A stretch of DNA of 64,000 bases, from contig NZ_JAGGOY010000016.1 in assembly GCF_018614095.1 (NCBI RefSeq), forward strand, positions 152,691-216,690, in the 5' to 3' direction. The stretch's first letter is position 1; each line of letters starts with the position of its first letter. This DNA is from Streptomyces sp. ISL-87 (GTDB lineage Bacteria; Actinomycetota; Actinomycetes; Streptomycetales; Streptomycetaceae). The translations under genes were made by a program, and so were the position numbers. Of this stretch, positions 42,142-51,016 are shown in pieces. Below the pieces are notes generated by a model. The model did no database searches and was not told the origin of the DNA. It saw only the letters and a list, made by a program, of their open reading frames with translations.

Positions 42142-43122
42142 CTACGACGACGTGAGCAGCAGCTTGCCCACGTGCGTCCCCGACTCCATCACCCGGTGGG
42201 CTTCCGCCGCGCCCCGCAGGGGGAAGGCGGCGTGGACCACCGGCCGGATCAGCCCCGCTTCCACCAGCGGCCACACGTGCTCCCGTACACTCGCCACGAT
42301 CGCCGCCTTCTCCTCCAACGGCCGCGCCCGCAGCGAAGTGGCCGTGATCGCCGCCCGCTTGGCCAGCAGCGCGCCAAGGTTCAGCTCGGCCTTGACCCCG
42401 CCCTGGAGGCCGATCACCGCGAGCCGGCCGTTCACGGCCAGGGCGTCCAGGTTCCGCGCGAGGTACTTCGCGCCCATGATGTCCAGGATCACGTCCGCGC
42501 CCGCCCCGCCCGTCGCGGCCTTCAGCTCCGCCACGAAGTCCTGCTCGCGGTAGTCGATGAGGATGTCCGCGCCCAGCTCCTTGCAGCGCGCCAGCTTCTC
42601 CTGGCTGCCCGCCGTCACCGCCACCCGCGCACCGACGGCCTTGGCCAGCTGGATCGCCATCGTGCCGATGCCGCTGGAGCCGCCGTGCACCAACAACGTC
42701 TCGCCCGGGTGCAGATGGGCGACCATGAACACGTTCGACCACACCGTGCACACCACCTCCGGCAGCGCGGCGGCCGTCGCCAGGTCCACGCCCGCCGGGA
42801 CCGGCAGCAGCTGGCCCGCCGGGACGGTGACCCGTTCCGCGTACCCGCCGCCGGCCAGCAGCGCGCACACCTCGTCGCCGACCGCCCAGCCGGACACCCC
42901 GGGCCCGATCGCGGCGATTCGGCCGGAACACTCCAGGCCGGGGTAGCGGGAGGCGCCGGGCGGCGGGTCGTAGAAGCCCTGGCGCTGAAGGATGTCGGCG
43001 CGGTTCACGGCGCTCGCCGCGACCTCGACGAGCACCTCGCCCTCGCCGGCCACCGGATCGGGTACGTCGGACCAGACGAGGGCCTCAGGGCCGCCGGGCT
43101 GCTCGATGGTGATCGCATGCAT
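42142..43122 (-). CDS. NAD(P)H:quinone oxidoreductase, zinc-independent MDR family
   Basis: A 326-residue medium-chain reductase of the quinone oxidoreductase/PIG3 group. The N-terminal GroES-like domain carries NRADILQRQGFYDPPPG and YPGLECSGRI. The Rossmann motif is GGSSGIGTMAIQLAKA. The catalytic-zinc cysteine/histidine set of alcohol dehydrogenases is absent. It probably reduces quinones or enones with NADPH. The start MHAITIEQPGG at ATG 43122 is supported by TAGCCT 7 nt upstream with no ribosome-binding site (leaderless type). It is convergent with the E2 gene. Confidence 0.9.
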   Translation of the reverse strand: MHAITIEQPGGPEALVWSDVPDPVAGEGEVLVEVAASAVNRADILQRQGFYDPPPGASRYPGLECSGRIAAIGPGVSGWAVGDEVCALLAGGGYAERVTVPAGQLLPVPAGVDLATAAALPEVVCTVWSNVFMVAHLHPGETLLVHGGSSGIGTMAIQLAKAVGARVAVTAGSQEKLARCKELGADILIDYREQDFVAELKAATGGAGADVILDIMGAKYLARNLDALAVNGRLAVIGLQGGVKAELNLGALLAKRAAITATSLRARPLEEKAAIVASVREHVWPLVEAGLIRPVVHAAFPLRGAAEAHRVMESGTHVGKLLLTSS

Positions 43123-43129
43123 GGCCCGG

Positions 43130-43135
43130 AGGCTA
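43130..43135 (-). promoter_or_regulatory. -10 box of a leaderless promoter for the quinone oxidoreductase
   Basis: Reads TAGCCT on the minus strand, 7 nt before ATG 43122. Confidence 0.5.
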
Positions 43136-43206
43136 CGCGAACCCGGACCCGCCGTGCAGGAGCCCGTGTTGGCGGCCGGCGCCGGGCGCAAATCCGGCGG
43201 CCGGCG

Positions 43207-44313
43207 CTAATCCGCCGGGCCCAGTCTCACCTGAGGTGACGTCGGCGGGGCCGCGCGGACGATGGCGATCAGGCGGTCCGTCAGCTGGAGCGGGCTCGCC
43301 TGCGGGTCGTCGTAGGCGAGCAGCCGATGACCGCGCAGAACGCTGACGACCAGGTCGGCGGTTTCCCGGACGGGCCTGCCGGCCTCGGCCTTGCTGATGG
43401 GGCGTTCGATCAGGTCGAGGCCGGTGCCCTGATGAATCAGGTCCTCCATCACCGTGCTCGCGCTGGGGCTGAGGACCGACAGGCCCAGCAGCCGGCCGGC
43501 CGCGCTCGCGCTCGTGATGACCGCGTCCGCGCCGGACTGTTTCAGCAGCGGCGCGTTCTCCTCCTCGCGGACCGCCGCGACGATCTTCGCGTTCCGGTTG
43601 AGCTGCCGCGCCGTCAGCGTGACCAGCACCGCCGTGTCGTCCCGCTGCGTGGCGATGACGATCTGACGTGCCCTCTGCACTTCGGCGCGGAGCAGCACTT
43701 CGGAGCGGGTGGCGTCGCCGACCACACCCGTGAAGCCATCCGCGTTGGCCGTGTCGATCACCTCGGCGCTCGGGTCCACGATGACGACCTGCTCCTTGTG
43801 GAGGCCGGTGGCCAGGAGCGTCTGCAGGGCCGAGCGGCCCTTGGTGCCGAAGCCGATGACGACCGTGTGGTCACGCAAGTTCTTCCTCCAGCGGTTCAGC
43901 CGCCACTCTTCACGCGTGCGCTCGGTCAAAACCTCCAAAATGGTTCCGACCAGGATGATGAGGAACAAAACGCGCAGTGGCGTGATCAGCAGGACGTTCA
44001 TCAGCCGCGCGCTGTCGCTGTACGGGACGATGTCGCCGTAGCCGGTCGTGGAGAGCGTGACGGTCGCGTAGTAGACGCAGTCGAGGAAGTCGACCGTGCC
44101 GTTGGCGTTGGCGTTGTCGTGGTAGCCCTCGCGGTCGGCCCACACGATCAGGACCGTCAGGAACAGCACGAACAGGGCCATCAGCAGACGCCGGGTGACC
44201 TGGCGCAGCGGCCGCTCGATGACACGAGTGGGGAGCTTGATGCGCCGGGACACGAGTTTCTCGTCGGCCCCCCGCGCCATGGCGTCCGAGCCGGGAAGTT
44301 TCACGTGAAACAT
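43207..44313 (-). CDS. Two-TM potassium channel with TrkA-N (RCK) regulatory domain
   Basis: A 368-residue ion channel subunit. Two TM helices (about 43-58 and 104-126) flank the pore helix and K+ selectivity filter STTGYGD (88-94). The cytosolic RCK domain begins at VVIGFGTKGRSALQTL (nucleotide-binding GxGxxG-like motif), and a TrkA-C-like region lies near the end. It resembles gated prokaryotic channels such as MthK. ATG 44313 lies against a parS palindrome and overlaps the moeA stop by 13 nt; no ribosome-binding site is clear. ATG 44280 is an alternative start that would exclude the parS-encoded residues (FHVK). Confidence 0.88.
   Translation of the reverse strand: MFHVKLPGSDAMARGADEKLVSRRIKLPTRVIERPLRQVTRRLLMALFVLFLTVLIVWADREGYHDNANANGTVDFLDCVYYATVTLSTTGYGDIVPYSDSARLMNVLLITPLRVLFLIILVGTILEVLTERTREEWRLNRWRKNLRDHTVVIGFGTKGRSALQTLLATGLHKEQVVIVDPSAEVIDTANADGFTGVVGDATRSEVLLRAEVQRARQIVIATQRDDTAVLVTLTARQLNRNAKIVAAVREEENAPLLKQSGADAVITSASAAGRLLGLSVLSPSASTVMEDLIHQGTGLDLIERPISKAEAGRPVRETADLVVSVLRGHRLLAYDDPQASPLQLTDRLIAIVRAAPPTSPQVRLGPAD
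44298..44311. other. parS: parS site at the moeA/channel junction
   Basis: GTTTCACGTGAAAC, a perfect palindrome. On the minus strand it encodes the last residues and TGA of moeA and the FHVK of the channel's MFHVKL. It is an exact parS that is entirely coding. Confidence 0.92.
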
Positions 44314-45641
44314 CCCCCCGCGGCCCAAGGCAGATCGAGGATCTCCAGGTCCTGCCCGGACCGCGCGCCGTTCGGCGGTACGACGGCCAGCGCATCGGCG
44401 GCCGCCACGCCGCGCAGCATCGCCGGGCCGTGGAAGCGCAGTGGTACGGCGTGCTCGTCGGTCAGCAGGACCGGGACGAGCCGGGTGTCGTACGGGTGGC
44501 CCGGTACGTCGCCCTGCACCGGCGCCGTGTACCGGGGGCGCTGGCGCCGGCCGGCGAGGGCGCGCAGCAGCGGTTCGGCGAGGGTGAGCAGCCCGGAGAC
44601 GGCGGCGAGCGGGTTGCCGGGCAGGCCCACGAGGTGGCGGCCGTCGGCGCGGTCGCCGATCCGGGCGAGCAGCATCGGGTGCCCGGGGCGCACGGCGACC
44701 CCGTCGACGAGCAGCTCCGCGCCGGCCCGGCGCAGTACGGGGTGGACATGGTCGACGGGGCCGGAGGCGGTGCCGCCGGTGGTGATGACGACGTCGGCGG
44801 TGGATCCCGTGACGGCGGCCAGCAGGGCCTCGGCCCCGGCGGGGTCGTCGCCGAGCCGCCGGGTACTGATGACGTCGGCGCCGAGGCGGGTGAGCCAGGG
44901 GCCGAGCATGGGACTGAGGGCGTCCCGGATCAGGCCGTCGTGGGGGCGGCCTTCGGTGAGCAGCTCGTCGCCGAGCACCAGGATCTCCACGCGGGGGCGG
45001 GGCCGGGTGGTCAGCTCGTCGTACCCGGCGGCCGCGGCCAGGCCGAGTACGGCCGGGGTCACGAGGGAGCCGGCGGGCAGCAGCAGGTCGCCGGAGCGGC
45101 ATTCCTGGCCGCGCGGGCGGATGTCCTGGCCGGTGGTGACGGGCCGGTCGGCGAACAGCTGGGTACCGGTCTCGTGGCAGTGCTCACTGCGGATCACGGC
45201 GGTGGTGTCGGCGGGGATCCGGGCGCCGGTGGCGATCCGTACGGCCTCGCCGTCCGCGAGCGGCTCGGGCCGGCCGGAGCCGGCGAGTACCCCGCCGCCG
45301 GGGCGGACGGCCCAGGGGCCGGGGCCGGCGACGGCCCAGCCGTCCATGGCGGAGGTGTCGAAGGACGGCAGATCGGTGAGGGCGTCGAGCGGCGCGGACA
45401 GTACTTCGCCGAGGGCCTCGGAGAGGGGCACCCGGTGGGTGCGGCCCCGGACACCGGAGCCCGCGCCGGCGGCGATCTCCCGGGCGCGGGGCCAGGGGGC
45501 GGCGCGGTGGGCGCCGGGCGCGCCCGCTCGGGGGGCGCGGCTGACCAGGGCGAGGGCCTCGTCGAGGGCCTGCTCGGCGGTGGCCTTGGCCTCCGGTGTG
45601 GAGGCCGGGGCCTGGGCGTGGTCGGCGTCGGTGGGGGTCAT
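44301..45641 (-). CDS. moeA: Molybdopterin molybdenumtransferase MoeA
   Basis: A 446-residue enzyme that inserts molybdate into adenylylated molybdopterin. Conserved segments are LPSFDTSAMDGWAV (residues about 90-105), RIATGARIPADTTAVI, GDELLTEG, VITTGGTASGPVDHV and LVGLPGNPLAAVSGLL. The N-terminus has a roughly 60-residue Ala-rich extension. The C-terminal codons and stop are supplied by a parS site. It overlaps mobA upstream by 4 nt, forming a molybdenum cofactor mini-operon. Confidence 0.92.
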   Translation of the reverse strand: MTPTDADHAQAPASTPEAKATAEQALDEALALVSRAPRAGAPGAHRAAPWPRAREIAAGAGSGVRGRTHRVPLSEALGEVLSAPLDALTDLPSFDTSAMDGWAVAGPGPWAVRPGGGVLAGSGRPEPLADGEAVRIATGARIPADTTAVIRSEHCHETGTQLFADRPVTTGQDIRPRGQECRSGDLLLPAGSLVTPAVLGLAAAAGYDELTTRPRPRVEILVLGDELLTEGRPHDGLIRDALSPMLGPWLTRLGADVISTRRLGDDPAGAEALLAAVTGSTADVVITTGGTASGPVDHVHPVLRRAGAELLVDGVAVRPGHPMLLARIGDRADGRHLVGLPGNPLAAVSGLLTLAEPLLRALAGRRQRPRYTAPVQGDVPGHPYDTRLVPVLLTDEHAVPLRFHGPAMLRGVAAADALAVVPPNGARSGQDLEILDLPWAAGGCFT

Positions 45642-46525
45642 CCGGAGCCGTTCTCTCGGGTCTCGGCGGCCTGGGTCTCGGCGGCCTCGGCCTCGGCCGC
45701 CCAGCGCAGGGCCAGGTCGGCGGCCTTGCGGGAGGCTTCGGCGACGGCCTGGGCGGGGTCGGCGCCGGTGGCTTCGGCGTGGGCGGCAGCGTAGCCGACG
45801 AGGAAGGTGGTCAGCGGGGCTGCGGGCCGGGCGACACCGTGGGCGGCGTCACGGGCCAGGTCGAGCAGGGCCTTGGTGTCGACGGCGAGGTCGATGCCGA
45901 GCTCGCTCTTGACTGCGGTGATCCATTCGTCCAGCACGCTCCCATGCTCCCTGATGCGGGCACGGGCGGCTGCGAGGTCCTCCCAGGTGTCGCAGTCGAA
46001 GGAGGCGAGTGCCGCAGCACCGGTGACTCTGGCCAGGCCGAGCTCGGCGGTGAGAGCGCGCAGCGGGAGGCCGCCGAGGGTGCCGTGCTCGGTGGCGAGG
46101 AGGGCGATCTCCCTGCGGAGGGGCTCCGCGCGGTAGGCGGCGACGAGGGGCTGGTCCCGGCCGTCGGCGTCCTGGAGCATGGCGCCGTCGTCGGCGGGGC
46201 CGGGGGCGGTCAGCAGGGCCTGGACGGTGTCGCGGTCGAGGAACGGCAGGTCGGCGGAGAGTACGAGGACCAGCGGGGCGGTGCTCTGACGCAGCCCGGC
46301 GTCGACCGCGGCCACGGGGCCGCCGCCGGGTGGGTCCTCGCGGGTCCAGCGGACGGGGCGGGCGGTGGGGCGGCGGCCGCCGACCACGACGGTCGTGCGG
46401 GCGTCGGCGCAGGCGTCCAGGACGCGGTCGAGGAGGGGGCGTCCGCCGACGGGGAGGGCGGGTTTGTCGGCCCCGCCGAGTCGTCGCGCGGCGCCGCCGG
46501 CGAGGACGATCGCGTCGTAGCTCAT
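45638..46525 (-). CDS. mobA: Molybdenum cofactor guanylyltransferase (MobA-type) fused to a DUF6457 domain
   Basis: A 295-residue fusion. The N-terminal nucleotidyltransferase (about 1-185) has the NTP-binding LAGGAARRLGGADKPALPVGG, LVLSADLPFL (metal-binding Asp) and DQPLVAAYR. It would form MGD or MCD from Moco. The C-terminal roughly 100 residues (LDEWITAVKSELGIDLAVDTKALLDLARDAAHGVARPAAPLTTFLVGYAA) match the small DUF6457 domain, often a separate gene beside mobA. ATG 46525 lacks a ribosome-binding site and has CATACT 7 nt upstream, so it is perhaps leaderless. It is coupled to moeA. Confidence 0.88.
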   Translation of the reverse strand: MSYDAIVLAGGAARRLGGADKPALPVGGRPLLDRVLDACADARTTVVVGGRRPTARPVRWTREDPPGGGPVAAVDAGLRQSTAPLVLVLSADLPFLDRDTVQALLTAPGPADDGAMLQDADGRDQPLVAAYRAEPLRREIALLATEHGTLGGLPLRALTAELGLARVTGAAALASFDCDTWEDLAAARARIREHGSVLDEWITAVKSELGIDLAVDTKALLDLARDAAHGVARPAAPLTTFLVGYAAAHAEATGADPAQAVAEASRKAADLALRWAAEAEAAETQAAETRENGSG

Positions 46526-46660
46526 ACCTTCGAGTATGGGGGGCCATGTCCCGTGCGGGACGCTGCACTTAGCTGCCGCATCCCGTGCCGGGTGCTGCAC
46601 GTGGTTTCCGGCTGTCCGCGACGGGCGGATTTGCTCCCCGCCCCGCCCTTCCACCGTTCC

Positions 46661-46705
46661 CCGGGCTCCGCCCGGACCCGCGCCTCAAACGCCGGCGAGG
46701 CTGGA
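46661..46705. repeat. Dispersed intergenic palindromic element, copy 3
   Basis: CCGGGC-TCC-GCCCGG (46661-46675) is followed by the shared block CGCCTCAAACGCCGGCGAGG from 46681. It lies in the 250-bp gap between the divergent mobA and bpa transcription units. The rest of that gap also holds two related segments (about 46549-46604) with CCCGTGC and GCTGCAC, and no gene. Confidence 0.8.
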
Positions 46706-46775
46706 TTTGGGCGGACCTGGGTGCGCGGCGGGCCCGGAGCGCGGGGTGCGGTCCGGGCCCTGGGATGGGGCGGGG

Positions 46776-47312
46776 TTAGAGGTACGGGCCGGAGCGGATC
46801 GCGCCGTGGCCGCCGTCTTCGTCGTCGGAGGGCGCGCCCGGGGGGAGGGCGCGGCGCATCTGTTCCAGTTGGGCCCGCGCCGCCATCTGCTGCGCGAACA
46901 GGGCCGTCTGGATGCCGTGGAAGAGTCCCTCCAGCCAGCCCACCAACTGGGCCTGCGCGATGCGCAGTTCGGCCTCCGAGGGAATGGCCTCCTCGGTGAA
47001 GGGCAGGGAAAGGCGTTCCAGTTCTTCGACCAACTCCGGGGCGAGGCCGTCCTCCAGCTCCTTCACCGACGCGGCGTGGATGTCCTTGAGCCGGACCCGG
47101 CTCGCCTCGTCGAGAGGAGCGGCACGTACCTCTTCCAGGAGTTGCTTGATCATGCTGCCGATCCGCATGACCTTGGCAGGCTGTTCGACCATCTCCGTCA
47201 CCGGGACCTCGCGCGACTCGTCATCGGCGCCGCCGACCGTCAACCCGTCCTGTCCGACGATCAGGACGTGCGGGGGACTGTCCTGCGACCGTTCACTCCT
47301 CGGCATCTCCAT
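46776..47312 (-). CDS. bpa: Bacterial proteasome activator (Bpa)
   Basis: A 178-residue protein of the DUF2587/Bpa family that assembles as an ATP-independent ring on the 20S proteasome. The helical core is seen in PAKVMRIGSMIKQLLEEVR, RVRLKDIHAASVKELEDGL, ELVEELERLSLPF and EAELRIAQAQLVGWLEGLFHGIQTALFAQQ. The C-terminus ends GPYL, the HbYX-like gating motif that docks into proteasome alpha pockets. Proteasome genes are not in the window. The start is tentative: ATG 47312 or ATG 47306; a GTG at 47330 overlaps its own GGAGGT. Confidence 0.92.
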   Translation of the reverse strand: MEMPRSERSQDSPPHVLIVGQDGLTVGGADDESREVPVTEMVEQPAKVMRIGSMIKQLLEEVRAAPLDEASRVRLKDIHAASVKELEDGLAPELVEELERLSLPFTEEAIPSEAELRIAQAQLVGWLEGLFHGIQTALFAQQMAARAQLEQMRRALPPGAPSDDEDGGHGAIRSGPYL

Positions 47313-47351
47313 GCCGCCATTCTCTCGCACACCTCCGTCCTCACACGGTGT

Positions 47352-47387
47352 GCCCCCGTACAGGCGTGATCCACCCTGTACGGGGGC
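47352..47387 (-). terminator. Terminator of the ABC exporter operon
   Basis: A perfect 13-bp stem GCCCCCGTACAGG/CCTGTACGGGGGC with a 10-nt loop, 8 nt past the permease stop. Confidence 0.85.
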
Positions 47388-47394
47388 CCGGGGA

Positions 47395-50262
47395 TTACCC
47401 CGCCGCCCGGCGGGCCAGGGCGCCGCTCGACCTCGTCACCAGGGCCGCCAGCAGGGCCGCGCCCAGCGGGACCACGATCAGCAGTCCGCCCAGCGTTTCC
47501 CACGGCACCGCGATCGGCACGTAGGGGGCGGTGCCCGATTCCGCCCCGAAGCCGGAGCCGATGGCCGACCGGTAGAGCGAGGTCACCTCCCGCCGCTCCG
47601 TGAGCCGCAGCCCCACCGCGGGCAGCACCCCGGCCGCAGAGCCCAGGACGACGCCCATCAGGGCCACCACCCCGCACTGGAAGCCGCTCAGCGTCCGCCG
47701 CACCCGCGGGGCCGCCCCGACCGCCGCGAGGGTCTTCAGGTCGGCCTCGGCATCGGCCTGGGCCAGCCCGGTGGCGATGCCGGCCGCACCGATGGTGACC
47801 AGGCCCGCGAAGACGGTCAGGGCGAGCACGGCCAGGCCGCCGGCGCCCTGGTAGCCCTCCTCGATGCGGACGTTGGCGTCCACGCCCATCCCGTCGAGCG
47901 CCCCGTCCAGCTTCTGCCGCTGCTGCGAGCTCGCCGTCCCGTCGAGGGTGAAGTACGAGCCGAACGGCGCGGTGACCAGCCCCGCCGACTTGGCGGCCCC
48001 GGCTGGCAGCACCAGCTTCAGGCCGTAGGCCTCGGTTCCCTCGGGTGCCCGGTAGGCGGCGAAGACCTTGTCCTCGCCGGGCGGGTCCTGCCCCGGCGCC
48101 GACACGGCGTTGGCGGCCTTCGCGTCGGCGATCACCCGGACGGTGACCTTGCCGTCCTTCCAGTTCCGCCTGTCGAGGGAGACGGCCTTGCCCGCCTTCA
48201 GCGCGGACACCGCGCCCGGATCGGTGACGGCCAGCACGGTGAGCAGCTTCTCGTCGGCGACCACCGTCTCGAACTGTTTGCCGATGCCGCGCTGGTCCTC
48301 CTTGCACCGCCAGTCGTCGCGCAGCGCCTTCTGCTCGGCGAGCGGAAAGGAGTTGGGGCCGTCCGCCGCCTCGAAGAGCGGGCAGCGCTGGTCCTTCGGG
48401 ACGAGGATCTCGGCCCGCCCGCAGCCCGGCTCGTCGGAGTACGTGTCGCAGCCCGGCTTGCCCACGACGAGCCGCTCCACGTCGGCCCGTACGGCCAGCG
48501 GGAACTCCTTGGCCAGGGCCTCGCGCACGGCGGGGACGTCCCGGTAGCCGGAGTTCTCGGTGACCTCCGCCAGCCCGCTGCCGCGCGGCAGGGAGAAGAC
48601 GTACTCGTGCCGGTCCTGGAGGTCCTTGCTGTGCTGGTACGTGGCCACCGCGACGGTGCCGGCGACGGCGGCCAGTACGGCGGCCACGGCGGGGGCCGTA
48701 CGCCCCCGGTTGCGCACGGCGTCGCGCAGCGCGAGCCGCGGGGACAGCGGCAGCCACCGCCCGGCCCGGCCGAACAGGCCGACCAGCACCGGGGTTAGGG
48801 CGACGATGCCCAGCTCGGCGAGGGAGCTGCCGGCCGCGACGACCACGGAGCCCAGCTCGGAGACCGTGCCGTAGAGGGCGATGGCGGCCCCCGCGCCGAT
48901 GGCGGCGAGGCCGACGACGGGCAGGATCCGGTTGGCCCGGCGGACCCCGCGGCGGCCGGTGAGTGAGGCCAGCACGGTCTGCCGCGAGGCGGTGACCGCC
49001 GGGACGACGGCGGCCAGCAGGCCGGTCACCACGGCGAGCAGCCCGATCCCGAGGAGTTCCAGCGGGCGGACGTCGAAGTCGCCGAAGCGGCTGCCGATCT
49101 GCTCCTCCAGCACCGGCCGGAGCGCGACGGTGAGCGCCACGCCGATGACGGTGCCGATGACCGCGGACGCGGCGCCGATGACCAGGCCGCCGGAGAGGAC
49201 GATGGCCCGGATGTGCCGCCGGTCGCCGCCGTTGGCGCCGACCAGGCCGAGTTGGCGGCGCGAGCGCCGGGCACCGACCGCGAAGGCCGGTCCGGCCAGC
49301 AGGCAGATCTCCAGCATGGCGAGGCCGACGACCGTGGCCAGGATGGCCAGTTCGGTGGCCTGCAGGACCGGGCCGCTGCCCCAGGTGTCCATGTGCCCGT
49401 GCTGCTGGTACAGCGGAACTTCCGAGTCCGAGGGCGGGTCGAGCGCCACGGCGCGGGAGGTGACGACCACGCCCTTGGTGTTGGCCTCCTTGACCATGTT
49501 CCACGTGAAACCATCGCCGCCGACGCTGACGAAGTAGCTGTCCTCGGCGTGCACCCCGGGGTTCCCGGCGGCCTCCAACGCACGGTCGAGCGGCGTGAGC
49601 AGGCTCCCGGGCGGGGCGATGAGCTGCTTCTGCTTGAGCTCGTCGGGCAGTTCGTACGCACCCACGATCCTGTACGAGGTCTGCGAGCCGCGCGGGGTCA
49701 CGGTGGAGCCGACGAAGAACCCGGAGTCCTCCAGGAAGGCGTTGGTGGCGATGGCCTCGCCCGCGGCCTCGGGGAGCCTGCCGCGGTCCAGCGTGAACAG
49801 GCCCTTGACCAGCGGGCTGTGCGTGTCGAGTTCGCGCAGCTCGGTGTCGAGCAGCCCGTGCGTGGTGCGCACCTTGGCGTGGCCGACGCTGTCCTTCAAG
49901 GTCTTGGCCCCGGCCGGCAGCGCGGATGGGAGCAGGTTCGGATCCTCCTCCTCGGAGGGCTCGTAGGAATCGAACCCGCGCGCCGGGGCGTAACCGTGGC
50001 CGTCGGGGCGCTGGTGGATCGCCGTGCCCATCCCGGAGTCCGCCAGCCGGGCGTCGGCCGCACCGAGGACCCGGTCCGTCCGCTGTTCGGTGGAGAGCTC
50101 CGCGCTGCGCAGGGTGAGGTCGGCGGCGCTGACGCCGACGATCGGCAGGGCGATCATCGCGAGGACGAGGGCGCTGCGGCCCTTGGCGCGCCAGGCGTCG
50201 CGGCGGGCGATCCGGATGGCCGCGATCCAGGAGTGGTACCAGCCTTGGAGCGAGGAGGTCAC
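47395..50262 (-). CDS. FtsX-like ABC transporter permease (MacB/FtsX superfamily)
   Basis: A 955-residue permease with two FtsX domains. An N-terminal TM anchor (about 28-48) and a large outer domain (50-300, MacB-core-like) precede three TM helices (about 310-430). A central four-helix region follows at about 440-550. A second outer domain (about 555-800) has Cys pairs (GCDTYSDEPGCG), and the final TM helices lie near 810-945. Such permeases act in lipoprotein, peptide or antibiotic export or resistance. The GTG start overlaps the ATPase stop by 4 nt. A parS-like palindrome lies inside the gene. Confidence 0.88.
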   Translation of the reverse strand: MTSSLQGWYHSWIAAIRIARRDAWRAKGRSALVLAMIALPIVGVSAADLTLRSAELSTEQRTDRVLGAADARLADSGMGTAIHQRPDGHGYAPARGFDSYEPSEEEDPNLLPSALPAGAKTLKDSVGHAKVRTTHGLLDTELRELDTHSPLVKGLFTLDRGRLPEAAGEAIATNAFLEDSGFFVGSTVTPRGSQTSYRIVGAYELPDELKQKQLIAPPGSLLTPLDRALEAAGNPGVHAEDSYFVSVGGDGFTWNMVKEANTKGVVVTSRAVALDPPSDSEVPLYQQHGHMDTWGSGPVLQATELAILATVVGLAMLEICLLAGPAFAVGARRSRRQLGLVGANGGDRRHIRAIVLSGGLVIGAASAVIGTVIGVALTVALRPVLEEQIGSRFGDFDVRPLELLGIGLLAVVTGLLAAVVPAVTASRQTVLASLTGRRGVRRANRILPVVGLAAIGAGAAIALYGTVSELGSVVVAAGSSLAELGIVALTPVLVGLFGRAGRWLPLSPRLALRDAVRNRGRTAPAVAAVLAAVAGTVAVATYQHSKDLQDRHEYVFSLPRGSGLAEVTENSGYRDVPAVREALAKEFPLAVRADVERLVVGKPGCDTYSDEPGCGRAEILVPKDQRCPLFEAADGPNSFPLAEQKALRDDWRCKEDQRGIGKQFETVVADEKLLTVLAVTDPGAVSALKAGKAVSLDRRNWKDGKVTVRVIADAKAANAVSAPGQDPPGEDKVFAAYRAPEGTEAYGLKLVLPAGAAKSAGLVTAPFGSYFTLDGTASSQQRQKLDGALDGMGVDANVRIEEGYQGAGGLAVLALTVFAGLVTIGAAGIATGLAQADAEADLKTLAAVGAAPRVRRTLSGFQCGVVALMGVVLGSAAGVLPAVGLRLTERREVTSLYRSAIGSGFGAESGTAPYVPIAVPWETLGGLLIVVPLGAALLAALVTRSSGALARRAAG
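49498..49511. other. parS: parS-like site (one mismatch)
   Basis: GTTCCACGTGAAAC differs from the parS palindrome at one base. It lies inside the permease coding sequence. Confidence 0.65.
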
Positions 50263-50993
50263 TGGCCGGCCGCCTGCCCCGAGAGCAGCGAATCGGCATG
50301 GCTGCGCAGGGTCTCGTCGACCACGGTGCCGTCGCGCAGGAAGACCACGCGGTCGGCCCAGGCGGCGAAGCGCGGCTCGTGCGTGACGAGGATGCCGGCG
50401 GCGCCCGCGTCGCAGCGGGCGCGCAGCAGGGCGAGGACGGAATCGCCGGTCTCGGAGTCGAGGGCGCCGGTGGGTTCGTCGGCGAGGACCAGGCGGCGGT
50501 CGCCGACCAGGGCGCGGGCGATCGCCACGCGCTGCTGCTGGCCGCCGGACATCTCGTCGGGGAAGCGGTCGGCGAGCTGGGCGAGGCCCATCTCCTCCAG
50601 GGCCGCCAGGGCCGAGCCCCGGGCCTTGCGGGCGGATATCCCGTCGAGTTCGCGGGGCAGGGCCACGTTCTCGGCGGCGGTGAGGGCCGGGATCAGGTTG
50701 TAGTCCTGGAAGACGTACCCGATGCTGCGGCGGCGCAGCGCGGCCAGTTCCTTGCGGCTCGCGGCGGTGATGTCGGTGCCTTCGACGACGACCCGGCCGC
50801 TGCTGGGGGTGTCGAGGCCGCCGGCGAGGGTGAGCAGGGTGGACTTGCCGGAGCCGGAGGGGCCCATGACGGCGACGAGTTCACCGGGGTGGACGGTGAG
50901 GTCGATACCGCGCAGGGCGTGCACCTCGGTGGCGCCGCTGCCGTGTACGCGGGTGAGTCTGTCCAGCTGGAGTACGGGTTGCTGGTCGGGCAT
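50259..50993 (-). CDS. ABC transporter ATP-binding protein (LolD/MacB type)
   Basis: A 244-residue ATPase partner of the downstream FtsX-like permease. Walker A GPSGSGKST (residues about 44-52), Q-loop FQDYNL, signature MSGGQQQR, Walker B LVLADEPTGALD and H-loop THEPR are all intact. The D-loop ALDSETG is typical of the MacB/LolD subfamily, which powers mechanotransmission rather than bulk transport. It lies 23 nt downstream of the PadR regulator. Confidence 0.94.
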   Translation of the reverse strand: MPDQQPVLQLDRLTRVHGSGATEVHALRGIDLTVHPGELVAVMGPSGSGKSTLLTLAGGLDTPSSGRVVVEGTDITAASRKELAALRRRSIGYVFQDYNLIPALTAAENVALPRELDGISARKARGSALAALEEMGLAQLADRFPDEMSGGQQQRVAIARALVGDRRLVLADEPTGALDSETGDSVLALLRARCDAGAAGILVTHEPRFAAWADRVVFLRDGTVVDETLRSHADSLLSGQAAGQ

Positions 50994-51016
50994 GAGGGGT
51001 CCCCCTGGGATGGTCC

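Noticed and set aside
47261..50299. A 1012-residue minus-strand ORF overlapping the permease in another frame
   Set aside because: Its translation is Arg/Gly/Pro-rich with no recognisable motif, while the 955-residue frame shows TM helices and FtsX features.
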